Shown: positions 1 to 6,762 of the stretch, one piece after another
Position numbering within the stretch: position 1 is the stretch's first letter
Layout: each line of letters opens with the position of its first letter
DNA from: Oscillospiraceae bacterium
GTDB taxonomy: Bacteria > Bacillota > Clostridia > Oscillospirales > Oscillospiraceae
DNA: 16,113 nucleotides
Direction of reading: 5' to 3'
NCBI GenBank assembly: GCA_012513005.1
Contig: JAAZCZ010000068.1
Coordinates: forward strand, 1 to 16,113
The notes under the pieces: generated by a model
Database searches by the model: none
The model's input: the letters and a program-made list of their open reading frames with translations, nothing else
What the model was told of the DNA's origin: nothing
Position numbers and translations under genes: made by a program

Positions 1-37
1 CAATCCGCGAAATTTCCACCTTAATTTGTTTAATAAC

Positions 38-81
38 ATCATAATATTAAAATAACGGAGTTGCAAGTCTGCAACTCCGTT
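38..81 (-). terminator. Rho-independent terminator after rpsU
   Basis: On the minus strand a perfect 10-bp stem (ACGGAGTTGC pairing with GCAACTCCGT, positions 55-64 and 71-80, extendable by one A-T pair at 54/81) closes a 6-nt loop and is followed by a T-rich run (TATTTTAATATTAT) towards position 38. It begins 20 nt beyond the rpsU stop codon. This is the only convincing intrinsic terminator in the window, so it probably ends both the short rpsU transcript and any read-through from the long upstream operon. Confidence 0.88.
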
Positions 82-101
82 TATTTCAGTTTTAATCTGC
101 A

Positions 102-287
102 TTAAAATGCGCGCTTTTTCTTATTCTTGCGAGCAGCCTCAGATTTCTTTCTGCGCTTTACACTGGGACTCTGATAGTATTCCTTCTTACGCAAATCTGC
201 AAGCACTCCTGATTTTGCACAGTTTCTCTTGAAGCGTTTTAGTGCATTGTCCAGAGACTCATTGTCCTTGATGTGAACTTCCGACAT
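102..287 (-). CDS. rpsU: 30S ribosomal protein S21 (bS21)
   Basis: Small, very basic 61-residue protein of the 30S subunit; bS21 sits near the 3' end of 16S rRNA and takes part in initiation. The core (SLDNALKRFKRNCAKSG, then RKKEYYQSPSVKRRKK) and the Lys/Arg-rich C-terminal tail match the bS21 family and its usual length of about 58-70 residues. The ATG at 285-287 is chosen because a strong Shine-Dalgarno block (GGAGGGAGGG) lies just upstream. A TTG 18 bp further upstream (303-305) is in frame but sits at the edge of that block, so it is not a credible start. The gene has its own consensus promoter, a roughly 98-nt leader and a terminator, which makes it the only gene here with clear signs of independent expression. 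In many Clostridia rpsU has other neighbours; lying after leuS is a local arrangement. Confidence 0.95.
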   Translation of the reverse strand: MSEVHIKDNESLDNALKRFKRNCAKSGVLADLRKKEYYQSPSVKRRKKSEAARKNKKKRAF

Positions 288-293
288 TTTATT

Positions 294-303
294 CCCTCCC
301 TCC
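294..303 (-). promoter_or_regulatory. rpsU Shine-Dalgarno block
   Basis: GGAGGGAGGG on the minus strand ends 6 nt before the ATG at 285-287. It contains two overlapping GGAGG/GAGGG registers, which is unusually strong and fixes the rpsU start. The CCCT in the leader hairpin at 326-340 is complementary to AGGG in this block, so pairing that hides the site is possible but unproven. Confidence 0.8.
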
Positions 304-307
304 AATT

Positions 308-374
308 GTGCCTTGCAGCACTGTAGGGCTAATATAACCCGTGAGCATGTCGCATATTATGCTTTAATAACGAC
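308..374 (-). promoter_or_regulatory. Structured 5' leader of rpsU (candidate)
   Basis: Between the promoter and the Shine-Dalgarno site the minus-strand transcript can form three consecutive small helices. The first is GTCG/CGAC (349-352 with 371-374). The second is GGGTT/AGCCC (326-340, 5-nt loop, one G-U pair). The third is GTGCT/GGCAC closed by a GCAA tetraloop (308-321), ending 4 nt before the ribosome binding site. GNRA loops and helices next to a ribosome binding site are common in ribosomal-protein leaders that bind their own product. I do not recognise a named leader family, and each helix is short, so autoregulation is only an inference. Confidence 0.4.
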
Positions 375-391
375 TTGTCTATACTCAAAGC

Positions 392-420
392 ATTATAAGT
401 AATTGCAAGTCAGATGTCAA
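392..420 (-). promoter_or_regulatory. Consensus sigma-A promoter for rpsU
   Basis: The minus strand reads TTGACA (415-420), a 17-nt spacer, then TATAAT (392-397). Both hexamers and the spacer length match the housekeeping sigma consensus exactly. The -35 box starts 8 nt past the leuS stop codon. Transcription would begin near 385-386 and give a leader of about 98 nt before rpsU. With no terminator between leuS and this promoter, rpsU is probably served both by read-through and by this strong promoter. Confidence 0.92.
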
Positions 421-427
421 GAAAAAC

Positions 428-2848
428 TCATTTATTTGGCCTCAATATGATGTTAATCAACTTGTTCTTAACAACTATAGTTTTTACAACCTGCATGCCC
501 TCTGCGTATTTTTTTATCTTGGGATTATTAAGTGCTTCGCTTACGCAGACATCATCAGGTGAATCGGTAGGCAGGGTTACTGTGCTTCTTAGTTTGCCGT
601 TAACCTGCACTGCCATTTCTTTCATATCATCCAGTGTTTTGCTCTCATCATAAGAAGGCCAGCTTTGCTCTGCTGCAGTGTTTCCGTATCCCTGTATCTC
701 CCATAGCTCCTCAGCAATATGCGGAGCAAACGGGGATAGAAGCACCAGAAAGTCTTTTAGCTCGGCTCTGTTTATTCCGTTTTCGGAAAACTCATTTAGC
801 ATAGCCATTAAAGCCGCAATAGCAGTGTTGAATTTAAGTGATTCGATATCTTCGCCGACTTTTTTAATTGTTCTGTGAAGCGCCCGCTCGTTTCTTTCTG
901 AATACTCACTCATTTCATCTGAAAGCTTTACATGGGCAAGGCGCCACACTTTGTCTAAAAACCTCTTACAACCCTTGACAGCATTGTCAGACCAAGGAGC
1001 TGCCTTTTCAAAGTCTCCGATGAACATTATATAGAGCCTTAAAGTATCCGCACCATACTGATCCACAATGTCGTTGGGGTTTATTACATTGCCCCTGGAC
1101 TTGGACATTTTTTCTCCGCCTTCGCCCAAGATCATCCCGTGGCTTGTTCGTCTCTGATACGGTTCAACGGTATTTACTACACCGATATCATAGAGGAACT
1201 TGTGCCAAAATCTGCTGTAAAGCAGGTGCAATGTGGTGTGCTCCATGCCGCCATTATACCAGTCGACAGGAGACCAATAATGAATTGCCTCTTTTGAAGC
1301 TAAGGCTGTGTCGCAGTGTGCATCCATGTATCTGAGATAATACCAAGAGGACCCTGCCCAGTTTGGCATTGTGTCTGTCTCTCTTTTGGCATCTCCCCCA
1401 CACTTGGGGCACTTGCAGTTTACCCACTCGTGTATCTGAGCCAGCGGGCTTTCTCCCGTGTCTGTGGGCTCATAGCTCTCTACATCGGGTAACAATAGCG
1501 GCAAATCTGCTTCGTCCATCGGCACATAGCCACAGCTCGGGCAGTGAATTATCGGAATAGGCTCTCCCCAGTATCTCTGGCGTGAGAAAACCCAGTCTCT
1601 GAGCTTATAGTTGACTTTTTCTATGCCGAGGCCATTTTGCTTGAGCCAATCTATCATTTGGGGAATTGCTTCTTTGACTTTAAGGCCGTTTAAGAATCCT
1701 GAGTTTACTAAAACTGCATCGTCATCCTTTGATGAATATGCTTCTTTTTCAATGTCTCCGCCCTGCACCACTTCAACAATCGGCAGGTTCATTTGTTTTG
1801 CAAATTCCCAGTCTCTTTGGTCATGCCCCGGTACTGCCATTATTGCTCCTGTACCGTAAGTGGCAAGTACATAGTCTGAAATGAATACAGGTATCTCCTT
1901 GCCTGAAGCGGGATTTATTGCATGTATTCCCTCGAGCATAACGCCTGTCTTTTCTTTTTGAAGTTCAGTTCTCTCAAAGTCTGACTTCTTAGCAGCCTCA
2001 TGCTGATAGTCTCTTACGCTGGCAACATTTTTTATGCTGTCTATTCGCTCATTAATTAAGCTGTGCTCCGGGCTTATTACCATGTAGGTAGCTCCGAAAA
2101 GAGTGTCCGGGCGTGTTGTGAATACTCTTATAACATCGCCGGTACTCAGCTTAAAGTCGACTTCAGCTCCGGTTGATTTGCCTATCCAGTTAATCTGCTG
2201 GGCTTTGACTCTGTCTATATAATCAACGGTATCTAGGTCTTCTATAAGTCTCTCGGCGTATTTTGTTATTCCGAGCATCCACTGGCTTTTTTCTTTTTTA
2301 ACAACCTCTCCACCGCAGCGCTCACAGGCGCCGCCTACTACTTCTTCGTTTGCAAGCACTATCTTGCAGGAGGTGCACCAGTTTACGGGCATGGAAGTTT
2401 TATATGCAAGGTCATGCTTGAACATCTGTAAAAATATCCACTGTGTCCAACGCATATATGATGGGTCTGTAGTATCAACTACCCTGTCCCAGTCAAAGCT
2501 GTACCCAAGCATTTTAAGCTGGCTGGTAAAGCCTGCTATGTTCTTGTTGGTAACCGCTCTCGGGTGCATGTGATTTTTTATGGCATAGTTTTCAGTCGGA
2601 AGTCCAAAGGCATCAAAGCCTATCGGAAAAAGAACATTATAGCCCTGCATTCTTCTTTTACGGGCAACTATATCCATAGCTGTATATGGTCTCGGGTGCC
2701 CGACATGAAGTCCGTCTCCCGATGGATACGGAAACTCAACCAACGGATAAAACTTAGGCTTATCGCTGCCTGTTACTGCAGCAAAAGGCTTAGTTTCCTC
2801 CCAAATCTTTTGCCACTTTTTTTCTATTTTTAAATAATCATAATTCAT
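428..2848 (-). CDS. leuS: Leucyl-tRNA synthetase
   Basis: Cytoplasmic class I aminoacyl-tRNA synthetase that charges tRNA-Leu with leucine. The 806 residues match the bacterial LeuRS length. Visible landmarks in order: HVGH (residues 48-51, the HIGH box), a Cys-rich zinc knuckle (C158, C161, C175, C178), the CP1 editing domain with TTRPDT (244-249) and HDQRD (342-346), a second CxxC zinc cluster (about 436-483), the WAGSSWYYLRY segment near 498, and KMSKS (580-584). The ATG follows an AAGAGG ribosome binding site with an 11-nt gap. It lies 75 nt downstream of rsfS, and that gap contains a hairpin. The gap is too short for a T-box leader, the usual tRNA-sensing control of many Firmicute synthetase genes, and none is seen. 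LeuS is therefore probably expressed from upstream. Confidence 0.98.
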   Translation of the reverse strand: MNYDYLKIEKKWQKIWEETKPFAAVTGSDKPKFYPLVEFPYPSGDGLHVGHPRPYTAMDIVARKRRMQGYNVLFPIGFDAFGLPTENYAIKNHMHPRAVTNKNIAGFTSQLKMLGYSFDWDRVVDTTDPSYMRWTQWIFLQMFKHDLAYKTSMPVNWCTSCKIVLANEEVVGGACERCGGEVVKKEKSQWMLGITKYAERLIEDLDTVDYIDRVKAQQINWIGKSTGAEVDFKLSTGDVIRVFTTRPDTLFGATYMVISPEHSLINERIDSIKNVASVRDYQHEAAKKSDFERTELQKEKTGVMLEGIHAINPASGKEIPVFISDYVLATYGTGAIMAVPGHDQRDWEFAKQMNLPIVEVVQGGDIEKEAYSSKDDDAVLVNSGFLNGLKVKEAIPQMIDWLKQNGLGIEKVNYKLRDWVFSRQRYWGEPIPIIHCPSCGYVPMDEADLPLLLPDVESYEPTDTGESPLAQIHEWVNCKCPKCGGDAKRETDTMPNWAGSSWYYLRYMDAHCDTALASKEAIHYWSPVDWYNGGMEHTTLHLLYSRFWHKFLYDIGVVNTVEPYQRRTSHGMILGEGGEKMSKSRGNVINPNDIVDQYGADTLRLYIMFIGDFEKAAPWSDNAVKGCKRFLDKVWRLAHVKLSDEMSEYSERNERALHRTIKKVGEDIESLKFNTAIAALMAMLNEFSENGINRAELKDFLVLLSPFAPHIAEELWEIQGYGNTAAEQSWPSYDESKTLDDMKEMAVQVNGKLRSTVTLPTDSPDDVCVSEALNNPKIKKYAEGMQVVKTIVVKNKLINIILRPNK

Positions 2849-2887
2849 TTATTAATATACCTCTTCCCAAATCTGTTATTGCAAATC

Positions 2888-2922
2888 GCCCCATCAAACT
2901 GCATACCTGAGCAGTTTGGGGC
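2888..2922 (-). promoter_or_regulatory. Hairpin in the rsfS-leuS gap
   Basis: Beginning one nucleotide after the rsfS stop, the minus strand forms a 12-bp stem (GCCCC plus AAACTGC against GCAGTTT plus GGGGC) with a 3-nt bulge at 2893-2895 and an 8-nt loop. It is followed by GATTTGCAATAAC, not by a U-run, so it is a poor rho-independent terminator. A role in mRNA stability, processing or partial attenuation ahead of leuS is possible. Only the base pairing is seen directly. Confidence 0.55.
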
Positions 2923-2923
2923 T

Positions 2924-3274
2924 TCAAAGGGATGAGGGCAAAACCTCTTTAGCGTCTGCCCAGAGTTTTTCAAGGTTATAAAACTCTCTGGCATCTTTTG
3001 TGAATATGTGCACAATTACGCAGGCATAGTCAAGCAGCACCCATGAGTCTGAGCGTTTACCCTCGCGCCTACGGGGCTCCTCGCCAAGCTCTGTTAAGAC
3101 TCGCTCAACTTCTTCGCTTAAAGATTTAACATGTGTGCCGGATGTAGCCGTGCAGATTATAAAATAGTCTGCCAAGACTGTTACATCTGTTGTTTTCAAG
3201 ATTTTAATATTTGCAGCCTTCTTATCTTCCAAAGCTTTTAGGGCAGCCTGTGCTACCTGGATTTCTGTTAGCAT
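2924..3274 (-). CDS. rsfS: Ribosomal silencing factor RsfS (Iojap/DUF143)
   Basis: A 116-residue protein of the RsfS/Iojap family, which binds ribosomal protein L14 and blocks subunit joining when nutrients are short. The family pattern is clear: ADYFIICTATS (residues 35-45), then the WVLLDYACVIVHIF segment and the C-terminal REFYNLEKLWADA block. The length is typical of the family. The ATG at 3272-3274 follows GAGAGG with about 12 nt spacing and is 19 nt downstream of the LCP stop, so it is co-transcribed with it. Having rsfS just after nadD-yqeK and an LCP gene and before leuS is, from memory, a common clostridial arrangement; its neighbours yhbY and leuS also act in ribosome assembly and translation. 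Confidence 0.95.
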   Translation of the reverse strand: MLTEIQVAQAALKALEDKKAANIKILKTTDVTVLADYFIICTATSGTHVKSLSEEVERVLTELGEEPRRREGKRSDSWVLLDYACVIVHIFTKDAREFYNLEKLWADAKEVLPSSL

Positions 3275-3293
3275 ATATTATTTATTCCTCTCA

Positions 3294-4712
3294 TTATTTA
3301 TTCGCTCCGTAAAAAGAGAATCTACCGCCTCTTATTTTCCCCTGCGTTGTTTCAAAATCAATTCCGTTAAAAGTGAGCATATCGACATTCTCTCTTGTAA
3401 CAGGCACGGTAAACGGGTTTAGATTTTCATTTACCATTTTAAGCCATGCATCTATATCCGGGAATACATAGCTAATTCCGAAAAGCAGCCCGTCTGTTTT
3501 TCCCGGCAGAGTCATAAACTTGATAGAATCAAAACCTATTTTTAAAAACTCCTGACCGAAATACGCAACATTCGCTGCTGTCATATTTGTTTCGACACTC
3601 TCTTCGTAGATTTTAATTGCTTTTCCGAAGTTGGGAATATTTCCAACTGTCAGTAGCTGCTTCATTATAGCTTTGAGCAGGTTTTGCTGGACCTCTATCC
3701 TGTCTATATCGCCTCTTTTGTAGCTGTTTGAGCCGTCGTTTGAATATCTGAATCTAAAAACGTTGACAGCGTCAGCACCGCTTAAAAGCTGGTGCCCGGC
3801 TTTTATATCTATGTGTAGGGGGATTGCCTGATCTGGGGCATCCCACTTCATATCACAGGGCACATCAAAATATACTCCGCCTATTGCATCCACAAGCTTT
3901 TCAGCTGCCTGAATGTCTACTATAGCATAGCAGTCAATAGGAAATCCCAAAAGGTCTTTAAACGCTGCAAGCAGGTTAGCTGTTGCATCCTTACCTGTAT
4001 TCTTAGACGCCGGATACACATAATTAATCTTTTTGACATCCCAAGATGTGTTAATTAGTGTATCTCGCGGAATAGTAGCAAAATTTAGATTTTTTTCCTT
4101 TATATCAAACATGCCGAGAATTACGGTGTCTGTGTGGCTACCCTCGACATCCTTGCCGACTATTGCAAAGGTGTACGTGCTGTCTCTTCTGTTTTTCATA
4201 TCCATTGCAGCCGGAGCTATGCCTTCGATTTTTTCCGCTGTTGTCTGAGGCACATCTCCGTTTTGCCCGCTCTTATCATTCGGGTTTGCTATACTCGGCG
4301 GTTTTACCCAAAGCTGAAAGCCACTGTAAATTCCGATTCCGATAACCGCCAGGATTATTATTAGTCTTATTAAACCCCTCAGAAATCCGCGGGAGCGTTT
4401 TTTCTCCGCGCGGGATACATATCTATCTGAGTAGAAGTGCTCATCATAGCCCTGCCTTGAATCTCTGTTATTGCTCCATGATTCATATTCATCCGCCTGT
4501 CTCGGTCTGTCGTAATAATAATCTGATCTACTGCGTTCAGGCTCTCTAACAGCATCTTCAAATTTCTGTAAATAATCCTCATACTCATATGATTCGGCTT
4601 CATCTTCGCTTAGTTCTTCCTCATAGTCGACGTAATAATCATCGTCATAATATAGATCATTATTCCATTCCTCGTCTTCGTTTTTATTATTTTTATCGCC
4701 GAATAATCTCAA
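3294..4712 (-). CDS. LytR-CpsA-Psr (LCP) family cell-wall ligase
   Basis: Membrane-anchored phosphotransferase family that attaches anionic polymers such as teichoic acids or capsule to peptidoglycan. With the TTG start at 4710-4712 the protein has 472 residues. Residues 1-108 are predicted cytoplasmic, very acidic, with 15 tyrosines in the first 100. One membrane helix follows (about 112-135) after basic RAEKKRSR. The extracellular LCP domain spans about 178-350 and shows HTDTVILGMFD, ATIPRDTL, KINYVYP, AIGGVYFDVP, AGHQLLSGADA and GDIDR, which include the expected Asp/Arg residues. The C-terminal 120 residues lack a domain I recognise. The start is chosen because GGAGGTGA lies 5 nt before the TTG; the longer open frame begins upstream of this site. 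The 5' end overlaps the nadD-yqeK stop by 20 bp. The exact polymer handled cannot be told from sequence. Confidence 0.9.
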   Translation of the reverse strand: MRLFGDKNNKNEDEEWNNDLYYDDDYYVDYEEELSEDEAESYEYEDYLQKFEDAVREPERSRSDYYYDRPRQADEYESWSNNRDSRQGYDEHFYSDRYVSRAEKKRSRGFLRGLIRLIIILAVIGIGIYSGFQLWVKPPSIANPNDKSGQNGDVPQTTAEKIEGIAPAAMDMKNRRDSTYTFAIVGKDVEGSHTDTVILGMFDIKEKNLNFATIPRDTLINTSWDVKKINYVYPASKNTGKDATANLLAAFKDLLGFPIDCYAIVDIQAAEKLVDAIGGVYFDVPCDMKWDAPDQAIPLHIDIKAGHQLLSGADAVNVFRFRYSNDGSNSYKRGDIDRIEVQQNLLKAIMKQLLTVGNIPNFGKAIKIYEESVETNMTAANVAYFGQEFLKIGFDSIKFMTLPGKTDGLLFGISYVFPDIDAWLKMVNENLNPFTVPVTRENVDMLTFNGIDFETTQGKIRGGRFSFYGANK

Positions 4713-5874
4713 TAGATTCACCTCCGTACCACCGAATCGCATCAAGCGTTGATGTGTCCGGGGAAATGCCGTTATTATTAAGCTCTTTAAGGCTTATTGT
4801 AAGCCCTTTTAGCATTGCTGCATCAATGTCTTTATATGCAAGCTCTCTAAGCTCAACAACTTCTTCAAAGTCCCTTGTGGGCTCTATAAAATCAGCTAGG
4901 TAAATAATCTTTTCAAGCAGTGACATATCTGCTCTGCCTGTCGTGTGCCATCTTATTGTATTTTTAACTTCGCTACTTATTCCGAACAAATCGGATGCAA
5001 GCATTGCACCTGTTATTGCGTGCATGAGTTTTACATTCTTAAGCTGAAATTCGTCAAAAATTATAGCATATTTATTCCCTAAGAGCAAATGCTCATCATA
5101 TGTGAGTTTCTTTGTAATATCATGAAGAATTGCCGCTTCGGCAGCTAAATCTTCGTCTGCTCCCCATCGCTTTGCAAGGCTCACAGCTTCGGTCATGCAG
5201 CCCTTTACATGAGAAAGTCTTGCGGGGCTGATAAATCTTCTGCACTCATCAAAAAGCCACAAGAGATTAGGCTTTGCTGCATAAAAGCGTTTTTTTATTA
5301 TCTCCTCATACACTAAGCTATTTAGCTTATCGTTTCCTTTTCTATTTGGAAGTTGCGCCCTTATTTCACCCGATGACATCACAAGAGCATCAGACATAAT
5401 AAAATCTATGCTTGCTCCGTGCTCTTTTTTTAGTTTACTTGCAAAAGCTTTTAACTTTTCTCCCTCGTCTTTTTCTCTGGTTAAGACAAGCAGGCTGACA
5501 TTAGAAAGTAACCAATCAAATTTGTGCCATGTTTTAAATTCAAGCAGCATGTCAGAGCCTAATATTAAAGTTATCTCTGCACCCGGATAATCCATCTTAA
5601 GCTGCATAACTGTGTCCGAAGTATAGGACTTTACGCCTCTTAAAATCTCTATTTCAGACACCTCAGCAAATCTATATCCCTCAAAAGCAAGTCTTGTCAG
5701 ATGCAGCCTTTCATCATTTTTCGGACTGTTTTCTGCCAGCTTTTTGTGCGGAGGAGAAGCCGCCGGAATAATAAGCATTGTATCCGGCTTTAAGTGTTTG
5801 TAGGCAAGCTCAGCTAAGCGTGCGTGTGCAAGGTGTGGCGGATTAAAGCTGCCGCCGTATATGGCAAGCTTCAT
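4693..5874 (-). CDS. nadD-yqeK: NadD-YqeK fusion: nicotinate-nucleotide adenylyltransferase / HD-domain Ap4A hydrolase
   Basis: A single 393-residue frame carries two enzymes that are separate adjacent genes in Bacillus subtilis. Residues 1 to about 200 are NadD, which makes deamido-NAD from nicotinate mononucleotide and ATP: GGSFNPPHLAH (7-17, nucleotidyl-transferase motif), PPHK (41-44), LGSDML (105-110) and MSSGEIR (166-172, the ISSTxIR-type loop). Residues from about 205 are a YqeK HD domain, a family shown to split diadenosine tetraphosphate: H222, H251-D252, H285, H310 and D328 are the likely metal ligands, with HTTGRADMSLLEKIIYLADFIEP typical of the family in shortened form (310-332). 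The ATG overlaps the yhbY stop as ATGA. There is no Shine-Dalgarno sequence; the start is preceded by seven A, so translation depends on coupling with yhbY or on frameshifting. Confidence 0.93.
   Translation of the reverse strand: MKLAIYGGSFNPPHLAHARLAELAYKHLKPDTMLIIPAASPPHKKLAENSPKNDERLHLTRLAFEGYRFAEVSEIEILRGVKSYTSDTVMQLKMDYPGAEITLILGSDMLLEFKTWHKFDWLLSNVSLLVLTREKDEGEKLKAFASKLKKEHGASIDFIMSDALVMSSGEIRAQLPNRKGNDKLNSLVYEEIIKKRFYAAKPNLLWLFDECRRFISPARLSHVKGCMTEAVSLAKRWGADEDLAAEAAILHDITKKLTYDEHLLLGNKYAIIFDEFQLKNVKLMHAITGAMLASDLFGISSEVKNTIRWHTTGRADMSLLEKIIYLADFIEPTRDFEEVVELRELAYKDIDAAMLKGLTISLKELNNNGISPDTSTLDAIRWYGGESIEIIRR
4718..4725 (-). promoter_or_regulatory. Shine-Dalgarno site that sets the LCP start
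   Basis: GGAGGTGA on the minus strand, 5 nt before the TTG at 4710-4712. It lies inside the last codons of nadD-yqeK. The only in-frame starts further upstream (TTG/ATG at 4740-4745) precede this site and would put it inside the coding region, so they are unlikely. Confidence 0.82.
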
Positions 5875-5880
5875 TTTTTT
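5846..5880 (-). other. Slippery A7 heptamer and hairpin at the yhbY/nadD junction
   Basis: In the yhbY frame the mRNA ends GCA AAA AAA TGA, so the heptamer A AAA AAA (5874-5880) is in the exact register for -1 slippage, and it directly precedes the stop. The -1 frame enters nadD at its own ATG. Downstream, AAGCT-GCC pairs with GGC-AGCTT (5863-5871 with 5846-5853, one bulged T, 9-nt loop). The spacer is only 2 nt, shorter than the usual 5-8. Frameshifting is an inference; a plain A-rich start with ATGA coupling is the simpler reading. Confidence 0.35.
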
Positions 5881-6176
5881 GCTGCTTTTGGTAAAACTAT
5901 TTTCGGAGCTGTTTCATTCCGTTTATATAAGACAAACTTACTGCCGATTGTCTGTATTGCCTCTGCCTTGCAGTCAATCGCCAATCTTTCGCAGGCTTCT
6001 TTTGCAGTTACCGGTGAATTTTCCTGAACCTTGCCTTTAATTAGCTCTCTTGCTTTTAGGGCTGCTGCCGTTTCCGACACAATCTGGCTATTTATTCCGT
6101 CTTTACCGATATAAATAATTGTATCGGCAGCCGATGCTAAGCCTTTTAAATATGCGCGCTGTTTGCTATTTAGCAT
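5871..6176 (-). CDS. yhbY: YhbY-family RNA-binding ribosome assembly protein (CRM domain)
   Basis: A 101-residue CRM (CRS1-YhbY) domain protein, a family associated with large-subunit precursors. The opening LNSKQRAYLKGLASA, the IGKDGINSQIV loop (residues 23-33, the GxxG-type RNA-binding loop), ALKARELIKGKV and the late IGSKFVLYKRN strand match the family and its usual size of about 95-100. The ATG at 6174-6176 follows AAGGAG with 8 nt spacing and overlaps the end of the pyrophosphatase gene by 11 bp. The last codons (Lys-rich, ending GCA GCA AAA AAA) form the slippery stretch noted at the junction with nadD. From memory, many Clostridia have obgE before yhbY; here that place is taken by the pyrophosphatase gene. 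Confidence 0.93.
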   Translation of the reverse strand: MLNSKQRAYLKGLASAADTIIYIGKDGINSQIVSETAAALKARELIKGKVQENSPVTAKEACERLAIDCKAEAIQTIGSKFVLYKRNETAPKIVLPKAAKK

Positions 6177-6762
6177 TATATATACTCCTTAATTCTTCGG
6201 CTAATTCTTTTAACGCCATGCCTCTGTGCGAAATCTTGTTTTTTTCTTCCGCGCTAAGTTCTGCCATGGTGACGCTGTATCCGTTTGGAATAAAAATACA
6301 ATCGTACCCGAATCCGTTTTCGCCTTTCATTTCCTCTGCCAAAACTCCGTTGCAAACACCCTCGCATCTTAGCACTTTATTATCATCTAAAATACAGCAA
6401 ATGCTCGCAACAAATCTTGCGTCTCTGTTTTTTTTGCCTTTCATCTTGGATAAGACTAATCTGCAACGGTCTTCGTCACTGTCTGAGTGATTGCCGGTAT
6501 ATCTCGCACTGTGTACTCCGGGTTCGTTGTTTAATTCATCCACCTCAAGTCCGGAATCATCAGCTACTGCTCCCATTTGGCAGGCGCTATACACAGCTTC
6601 TGCCTTTAAAAAAGCATTTTCTGCAAAGGTTAAACCTGTTTCCTCGACATCTGTGTCTATGCCCGCTTCGATTTGCGAAATTACTTTAAATCCCAATGGA
6701 GACAGTATTTCCTTAAATTCTCTTAGCTTATTACTGTTATTCGTCGCAGCTACTAATTTCAT
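6166..6762 (-). CDS. rdgB: XTP/dITP pyrophosphatase (Ham1/RdgB family)
   Basis: House-cleaning enzyme that hydrolyses non-canonical purine triphosphates (XTP, ITP, dITP) to the monophosphates before they enter nucleic acids. The 198 residues match the family. Signature stretches in order: TNNSNKLREF (7-16), EETGLTFAENA (40-50), ADDSGLEVDEL (67-77, with the catalytic Asp pair 68-69), PGVHSARY (81-88), then GENGFGYDCIF and MAELSAEEKNKISHRG near the C-terminus. The ATG overlaps the ftsY stop (ATGA) and follows GGAGG with 10 nt spacing. It starts the half of the operon that in Bacillus subtilis belongs to a different chromosomal cluster. Confidence 0.96.
   Translation of the reverse strand: MKLVAATNNSNKLREFKEILSPLGFKVISQIEAGIDTDVEETGLTFAENAFLKAEAVYSACQMGAVADDSGLEVDELNNEPGVHSARYTGNHSDSDEDRCRLVLSKMKGKKNRDARFVASICCILDDNKVLRCEGVCNGVLAEEMKGENGFGYDCIFIPNGYSVTMAELSAEEKNKISHRGMALKELAEELRSIYNAK

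Noticed and set aside
1..40. AAGGTGG...CGCGG on the minus strand, resembling a T-box core
   Set aside because: The spacing differs from AGGGTGGNACCGCG by about three nucleotides, and there are only some 50 nt between it and the rpsU terminator, too few for the specifier stem. It could be a ribosome binding site for a gene beyond the window, which cannot be judged.
2849..2880. Possible promoter for leuS in the gap after rsfS (TTGCAA ... TATATT)
   Set aside because: The spacer is about 19 nt and the -10-like box follows the ribosome binding site, leaving no room for a leader.
4713..4745. Upstream TTG/ATG start for the LCP gene (483 residues)
   Set aside because: It places the strong GGAGGTGA site inside the coding region; the TTG 5 nt after that site is better supported.
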